Shown: positions 59,820-64,000 of the stretch, piece by piece
Numbering within the stretch: position 1 is the stretch's first letter
Layout of the letters: each line of letters opens with the position of its first letter
From: Mixta intestinalis
GTDB taxonomy: Bacteria; Pseudomonadota; Gammaproteobacteria; Enterobacterales; Enterobacteriaceae
Direction of reading: 5' to 3'
DNA: 64,000 nucleotides
NCBI RefSeq assembly: GCF_009914055.1
Contig: NZ_CP028271.1
Location: 3,286,001-3,350,000, forward strand
Position numbers and translations under genes: made by a program
The notes under the pieces: model-generated
What the model was told of the DNA's origin: nothing
Databases searched by the model: none
What the model saw: the letters and a program-made list of their open reading frames with translations, nothing else

Positions 59820-60707
59820 CTACTGGCTGAAAGGCGGCATGTTCAGCGCAACGCCAACAAACACCACCAGCCCAACATAGTTGTTATTCAAAAAGGCCTG
59901 GAAACAGCGCTCACGCTGACGATCGGCGATTAATTTTTGTTGATGCACAAAGAGCGCACCGGCAACCAGTAGCGACCAGTAAAAAGCGCCATCCAGCGCC
60001 ATACGCAATCCTACCCATATCAACAGCAGCAGCGTCGCCAGCTGCAATAATCCAATAATCAGCTTATCGAAGCGCCCGAACAGGATCGCCGTTGATTTGA
60101 CACCAATTTTTAAATCGTCATCCCGATCCACCATGGCGTACTGCGTATCGTAAGCCACCGTCCAGCAAATATTGGCGAAAAACAGCAGCCAGCAGTTAAG
60201 CGGCACGCTACCGCTGACCGCTGCCCAGCCCATAGGTATCGCCCAGCCGAAAGCTGCGCCCAGCACCACCTGCGGCAAATGAGTGTAGCGCTTCATAAAA
60301 GGGTAAATCCACGCCAGCACCAGCCCGGCAAACGACAGCCAGATGGTTAATGCATTCATCGTCAGCACCAGCGCAAAGGAGATCAGCACCAGGGCGACAA
60401 ACAGCACTTTCGCCTCTTTTTCCGTGACCGCGCCACTGGCCAGCGGACGCATCTGGGTACGCTTTACATGTCCGTCGATTTTCCGATCGGCGAAGTCATT
60501 TACCACACAACCCGCCGCGCGCATAAAAAAGACGCCGAGCACAAACACCAACAGCACTTGTAACGATGGCACTGCCTCACCTGCCAGCCACAGCGCCCAC
60601 AGTGTTGGCCACAATAGCAGCAGCGAGCCGATAGGTTTATCAATACGCATCAGGCGGCTGTACGCCTGTAGCTTTGTCAGCGTCACTCCTTTCTCGAGAT
60701 TAGTCAC
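59820..60707 (-). CDS. ubiA: 4-hydroxybenzoate octaprenyltransferase UbiA
   Basis: 295-residue membrane prenyltransferase of ubiquinone synthesis. Nine helices with the two Asp-rich motifs: NDFADRKIDGHVKRT near 70-84 and DTQYAMVDRDDDLKIG near 188-203. Start is GTG 60707, with GGAGAAACGC before it, overlapping the ubiC stop by 8 bp (coupled translation). N-terminus a few residues longer than in E. coli (290 aa). Confidence 0.95.
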   Translation of the reverse strand: MTNLEKGVTLTKLQAYSRLMRIDKPIGSLLLLWPTLWALWLAGEAVPSLQVLLVFVLGVFFMRAAGCVVNDFADRKIDGHVKRTQMRPLASGAVTEKEAKVLFVALVLISFALVLTMNALTIWLSFAGLVLAWIYPFMKRYTHLPQVVLGAAFGWAIPMGWAAVSGSVPLNCWLLFFANICWTVAYDTQYAMVDRDDDLKIGVKSTAILFGRFDKLIIGLLQLATLLLLIWVGLRMALDGAFYWSLLVAGALFVHQQKLIADRQRERCFQAFLNNNYVGLVVFVGVALNMPPFSQ

Positions 60708-61227
60708 GCGTTTCTCCAGACAGACTTTGATAAAGCGGCGAAGCGGGCAAAAAAAGTTCGGTCAACAGCAGCGGCTTGCCTGACAAACGCAGGCGGGATC
60801 GACGTCCCCACTGCGCTGCAACGATACCAGGATCGATAAAGTCCCGCGTCAGCGTTGAGGAAGAAAAAAGATAACGACCCAGCGGGCAGTTACCCAGCTG
60901 GCTAAGCTTCATTTCCGGTCCGTTCAGCGTTGATTCCGGCACTACCGTGCGGCCAACCAGCCAGGGCACACCATCGCCAAAAAGGATTACCTCGCGCAGC
61001 CAGTAGCGCGACTCTCGCGACAGAAACGGCAGCTCTGCGGCTATCGCCTCGGCGGTGACAAAACCCTCATATTGTGGCTCAACGGTAACTTGCCGACAGT
61101 GGCGTTCAAAGCGCTTCGTCATTGAATCCTCTTCCAATAGCCAGTCAAGCAGTGCGGCAGAGAGAAGCGGTGACGAAGCGGGAAGCCATTCGATGGCGCG
61201 CAACAGGGAAAGCGCGTTATCTGACAT
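60700..61227 (-). CDS. ubiC: Chorismate lyase UbiC
   Basis: 175-residue enzyme converting chorismate to 4-hydroxybenzoate and pyruvate, the entry to ubiquinone. Features: WLLEEDSMTKRFERHC near 29-44, YWLREVILFGDGVPWLVGRTVVP near 73-95 (active-site Arg and conserved GRTVVP), and the invariant ending region LTELFLP. ATG 61227 is used; 20 upstream residues lack resemblance. It is about 10 residues longer than E. coli at the C-terminus. First gene of ubiC-ubiA. Confidence 0.94.
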   Translation of the reverse strand: MSDNALSLLRAIEWLPASSPLLSAALLDWLLEEDSMTKRFERHCRQVTVEPQYEGFVTAEAIAAELPFLSRESRYWLREVILFGDGVPWLVGRTVVPESTLNGPEMKLSQLGNCPLGRYLFSSSTLTRDFIDPGIVAAQWGRRSRLRLSGKPLLLTELFLPASPLYQSLSGETRD

Positions 61228-61322
61228 ACGGCATCTCCGGTAAGAAATCAGGTGCCATAGTGTAGCGCAGAGACAGGCACAGAACACCCGGCGAGAAGGA
61301 AAAAGCGTTCGGGATGACCACG

Positions 61323-61347
61323 AAAAAGGGTGCGCCAGCGGCGCACC
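61323..61347 (-). terminator. Terminator after malM
   Basis: GGTGCGCC-AGC-GGCGCACC stem (61329-61347) next to AAAAA on the plus strand, giving a U tail to the minus-strand malM transcript. Confidence 0.85.
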
Positions 61348-61381
61348 AATCGTCCAGCAAGATCAGCAATATGGGGATCTG

Positions 61382-62320
61382 TTATCCCTTGCCTTTCACA
61401 CTGCTGATAAAGGTTGCGCGTGCCGATGAGGAGCCGAGACGCTCCGCCTCATTCATCAGCTTCAGCGCCTTATCGATATCCCCTGCTTTCACCGCTTTGC
61501 GGATACCGTCGTTAAAATATTTTTCTGTGTCGTTCAGCATCGGCTCCGCTTTGGCAGCAGGCGCTGGTGCGGGAAGCGGTGCCGCTGATGGCGCTAACGG
61601 TTGGCTCACCGCCGCATTGTTGCTGCCAACCACAACCGGTTTGGCGCTATCGGAACCGAACAGCTTGCCAATCATGATATTGCCGCTGTTCTGCTCGCTT
61701 TTCACTTTCAGCGACAGAGTGCCGCTGCTGACATGACGCACGATCGGATCGGGCACGTCAGGGATCGCATTGCTGGCCCCTTCCGCGTAGAGCTTCGCCG
61801 GATTGATCATGGTAGAGGTCTGCGCCAGGTCACGCGTGGTGGTGTAGATCAACAGATAGATCTGTTTTTGCCCCAGCACCGGCGTCAGTTTCATGGTGCC
61901 TTCCAGCCGGTTAGTGGCGATGATGCCGGGCTTTTGATAGGTAAAATAGCTGCTGGGAAAGAAAGCGGCAGGTTGAAGCTGGCTGTCCAGCACCAGCACA
62001 TTAGGCGCATAGACTTGCTGATCTTTCATGATGCTGGCTAAGGTCACTTCCAGCGAGCCCTGATCGGCAGGCAGCGTCACGGCAGCCACCGGCCCGCTTA
62101 TGTCACCTTCGTTCAGCGTGGCCGACGCGGCATCCAGCATAATATCCTGACTCACCGGTGGCGTCAGCGGCAGCCAGGAAAGACGTTGCAGTTTATCAGG
62201 CGATACGCTTGGTGCGGTCGCCACATTTTGTGGATTAACGCTGGGGCTGGCGGCGAAGCCAGGCAGCACGGTAAAGCTCAGAGCCGGAAACAGGCAGAGC
62301 GCGAGCAGATGTTTTTTCAT
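61382..62320 (-). CDS. malM: Maltose operon periplasmic protein MalM
   Basis: 312 residues. A signal peptide ends near FAA (about 24). The mature protein resembles E. coli MalM (306 aa): WLPLTPPVSQDIMLDAASATLNEG near 50-73 and KLTPVLGQKQIYLLIYTTTRDL near 149-170, with a Pro/Ala-rich linker near 245-257 and a short C-terminal helical repeat (KALKLMNEAERLGSS). Exact function unknown; last gene of the malK-lamB-malM operon. Confidence 0.93.
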   Translation of the reverse strand: MKKHLLALCLFPALSFTVLPGFAASPSVNPQNVATAPSVSPDKLQRLSWLPLTPPVSQDIMLDAASATLNEGDISGPVAAVTLPADQGSLEVTLASIMKDQQVYAPNVLVLDSQLQPAAFFPSSYFTYQKPGIIATNRLEGTMKLTPVLGQKQIYLLIYTTTRDLAQTSTMINPAKLYAEGASNAIPDVPDPIVRHVSSGTLSLKVKSEQNSGNIMIGKLFGSDSAKPVVVGSNNAAVSQPLAPSAAPLPAPAPAAKAEPMLNDTEKYFNDGIRKAVKAGDIDKALKLMNEAERLGSSSARATFISSVKGKG

Positions 62321-62340
62321 TTTTTTATCCTCAGGAGAAA

Positions 62341-62370
62341 CCCGCCGCTCTCAGGCAATAGAACGGCGGG
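62341..62370 (-). terminator. Hairpin in the lamB-malM gap
   Basis: CCCGCCG (62341-62347) pairs with CGGCGGG (62364-62370), loop 16 nt. It lies between lamB and malM and may reduce malM expression or protect the lamB message. Confidence 0.6.
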
Positions 62371-62415
62371 CTAAGGCAGATCGCAGAGCTAACTACGCTC
62401 CTTTAGCTTGTTTTG

Positions 62416-63732
62416 TTACCACCAGGCTTCCATCTGAATACCGAAGGAGAACTCATCGCTATCGCCACGGCTGAAAGTGCGGGAGCTGGTGTCGCTGAAA
62501 GCGGTGTTGTTAGCGACGTTAGCAACGTAGTTATCGCTGCTGGTGTCGTTAGAGGAGTAGCCCCACTTCTCATCCCACTTGGCGTAGGTAGCGAAAACGC
62601 GGATAGCCGGACGTGACCAGATGCTGTTGCCCGCCTGCCACTGCTGCGCCAGGGTAACTTTATACTGACTGTTACGATCGCCGGTGCGTTGCGACTTGAT
62701 ATTGTCGTAACCCGCTTCCAGCAGGGTGCTCATGATCGGCGTCCATTTGTACATCGGGCGCACGCCTACGGTGTACCAGGTGGTGCCGTTGTTGTTATCG
62801 CGATCTACATCCTGGTACATGCCGACATACATCAGGCTCCAGGTGTCGTTGAAATCGATAGCGCCGTGATCAATCACGCGGATCATTGAGCCGTTGTTGT
62901 TCTCGGCGGTGCCGGGACGACCGTTGCGGTTTTGCGTCATGGCATCGGTAGCATACTGCACGACAAATTTGTTCAGGCTGGTGCCGTAGAAAGTCTGGGT
63001 ATGTTCCAGCGTCGCCATCCAGCCATCGTCAGAGGCATCGCTTTCATTCGGGCTATAGCCGTCAGTATCGTTGGCGCTGCCGTAATCAAAGCCCACCTCC
63101 AGCGAACCGCCAGGGTTAACCTGCATACCGCCGAGGCGCACATCGAAGATATCGTTAGCACGGTCTTTGGCTTCGCCACGCGTGTTGCCAACGGTAAACG
63201 CAGAGGAGCCGCCCGATTCGCTGCTGCGGGTAGCGGCCAGCGAGAGTTTACCAAAGCCGAGATCGATATCTTCAATACCGCCGCCAGGACCGGAGATATC
63301 CCAGTAGTAGAAGTCGATCATATGCACGTCGTGGCGTTTGTAGTAACGCTTACCGGCCCAGATATTGGCACCCGGCAGCGCATCAAACAGGTTTTTACCC
63401 ACCACGTTCATCTGACGTACCGCAGGCGAATCTTCTTCATAATCGTTCTGCTGCGAAACGCTGTAACCGATCATGCTATCAACGTAGAAACTTTTTTCGC
63501 CTTCTTTCCATACTTCCTGGCCCAGCTCGATTTCCGCATAGGTTTCGCATTCGTTGCCGAGACGATATTTAGAACTGGCGCCGGTTGCCTGGAAGCACTG
63601 CTGCTCGCCGCCGCTGCCGGTCCAGCCAATACCAGAACGAGCATAGCCTTTGAAATCCACCGCATTAGCGTGCGGTGCTACGATAGCAAGGGCCACTGCC
63701 ACGGCCAGAGGGTACTTAGAGCGCGTTATCAT
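62416..63732 (-). CDS. lamB: Maltoporin LamB
   Basis: 438-residue trimeric outer-membrane channel for maltose and maltodextrins. Signal peptide to about residue 24 (ANA), then VDFKGYARSGIGWTGSGGEQQ, the disulfide-forming cysteine region CFQATGASSKYRLGNECE, GKRYYKRHDVHMIDFYYWDISGPG near 134-157 (greasy-slide aromatics), and the ending FGIQMEAWW. ATG 63732 follows AGGAGAACCGCG and overlaps the malK stop. Confidence 0.97.
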   Translation of the reverse strand: MITRSKYPLAVAVALAIVAPHANAVDFKGYARSGIGWTGSGGEQQCFQATGASSKYRLGNECETYAEIELGQEVWKEGEKSFYVDSMIGYSVSQQNDYEEDSPAVRQMNVVGKNLFDALPGANIWAGKRYYKRHDVHMIDFYYWDISGPGGGIEDIDLGFGKLSLAATRSSESGGSSAFTVGNTRGEAKDRANDIFDVRLGGMQVNPGGSLEVGFDYGSANDTDGYSPNESDASDDGWMATLEHTQTFYGTSLNKFVVQYATDAMTQNRNGRPGTAENNNGSMIRVIDHGAIDFNDTWSLMYVGMYQDVDRDNNNGTTWYTVGVRPMYKWTPIMSTLLEAGYDNIKSQRTGDRNSQYKVTLAQQWQAGNSIWSRPAIRVFATYAKWDEKWGYSSNDTSSDNYVANVANNTAFSDTSSRTFSRGDSDEFSFGIQMEAWW

Positions 63733-64000
63733 CGCGGTTCTCCTGTTAACGTTCTGCTGTTGTTGTGTGCTTCTACGCCGGGTTCGCTGTGTAACCGACG
63801 GCATGCGCGGCCATCTTCTCGGAACAGATGACAACGCTGTGGCGGCAGGCCGATGGCGTATTGGGCACCTTCTTCAACCAGCACCACGTCATTCTGGCGG
63901 TAGACCAGGTTCTGACGCAGCGCGGGGATCTGGATATGGATTTGCGTTTCATGACCCAGCTGCTCGACGACCTGAACGGTGCCTTGCAGCGTAACGTCCG
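63729..64000 (-). CDS. malK: Maltose ABC transporter ATPase MalK, C-terminal part
   Basis: Only the last 90 codons are in the window; the gene continues past 64000. The sequence is the MalK regulatory domain: GTVQVVEQLGHETQIHIQI, RQNLVYRQNDVVLVEEGA, LPPQRCHLFREDGRACRRLH. E. coli MalK ends at LHKEPGV; here the frame continues for 14 more residues (EAHNNSRTLTGEPR) and stops at a TGA sharing bases with the lamB ATG (ATGA). Energises maltose uptake and inhibits MalT when idle. Confidence 0.93.
   Translation of the reverse strand, partial: DVTLQGTVQVVEQLGHETQIHIQIPALRQNLVYRQNDVVLVEEGAQYAIGLPPQRCHLFREDGRACRRLHSEPGVEAHNNSRTLTGEPR

Noticed and set aside
62932..63831. 299-codon open frame opposite lamB
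   Set aside because: It is the antisense shadow of lamB; high GC at third positions keeps the opposite frame open. The same holds for long antisense frames in uvrA (42017-43168), the GMC subunit (11589-12653) and tsx (3815-4459).

Overview
The window is chromosomal DNA from an enterobacterium of the Erwiniaceae type (Pantoea/Mixta-like). Most genes match the E. coli chromosome around gltP-acs-soxRS-ssb-uvrA-tyrB-dnaB-dusA-zur-lexA-plsB-ubiA-malM-lamB, with lineage-specific segments in between. The genus is inferred from gene content, gluconate-oxidising genes and relics of pectin metabolism; nothing in the sequence proves it. I saw no tRNA, rRNA, CRISPR array, prophage or complete insertion sequence.

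Layout. (1) 1-3.3 kb: a general-stress block on the minus strand (yciG, yciE, manganese catalase katN) followed by a two-gene TetR-AraC regulatory operon. (2) 3.3-8.5 kb: an envelope uptake block with the nucleoside channel tsx behind CRP and PurR-like sites, two tandem secreted histidine-phosphatase paralogues that both lack the usual second catalytic histidine, and an OprD-type porin. A very long hairpin ending in a T run precedes the phosphatases. (3) 8.5-10 kb: a small uronate module, an RpiB-family isomerase divergent from a KdgF-type cupin. The intergenic region carries two KdgR-like palindromes and two CRP sites in mirror order, plus a 3' remnant that looks like an oligogalacturonate lyase gene. 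(4) 10-16.2 kb: a three-subunit membrane gluconate/ketogluconate dehydrogenase behind a GntR-type palindrome, a small HTH gene and an ATP-dependent dihydroxyacetone kinase. (5) 16.5-25.6 kb: murQ, gltP, the acetate operon acs-yjcH-actP, and cidAB with its LysR regulator. (6) 25.7-33.1 kb: yjcE, ghxP with PurR-like boxes, a glutathione transferase, soxR/soxS with a perfect SoxR operator, a DgcN-like diguanylate cyclase and yjcB. (7) 33.1-39.7 kb: a variable segment with a TupA-like ATP-grasp protein and a polysaccharide flippase, a truncated and fused IS3-type transposase ORF, a 1.2-kb gene-poor stretch, a chemoreceptor with a sigma-28 promoter and a small acidic orphan protein. (8) 39.8-64 kb: conserved core genes ssb, uvrA, yahK, yjbR, yjbQ, tyrB, an Lrp-type regulator, dnaB, qorA, dusA, a TraF-like barrel, zur, yjbJ, dinF-lexA, dgkA, plsB, ubiCA and malM-lamB-malK.

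Functionally the window is rich in carbon scavenging (nucleosides, uronates, gluconate, dihydroxyacetone, MurNAc-6P, acetate, dicarboxylic amino acids, maltodextrins), most of it behind recognisable CRP or local repressor sites, plus two complete stress circuits: SoxRS and LexA with its targets. Compared with E. coli, several genes are missing at their usual places (yciF, pdeC/yjcC, alr, aphA, pspG) and in some cases another gene stands there instead.
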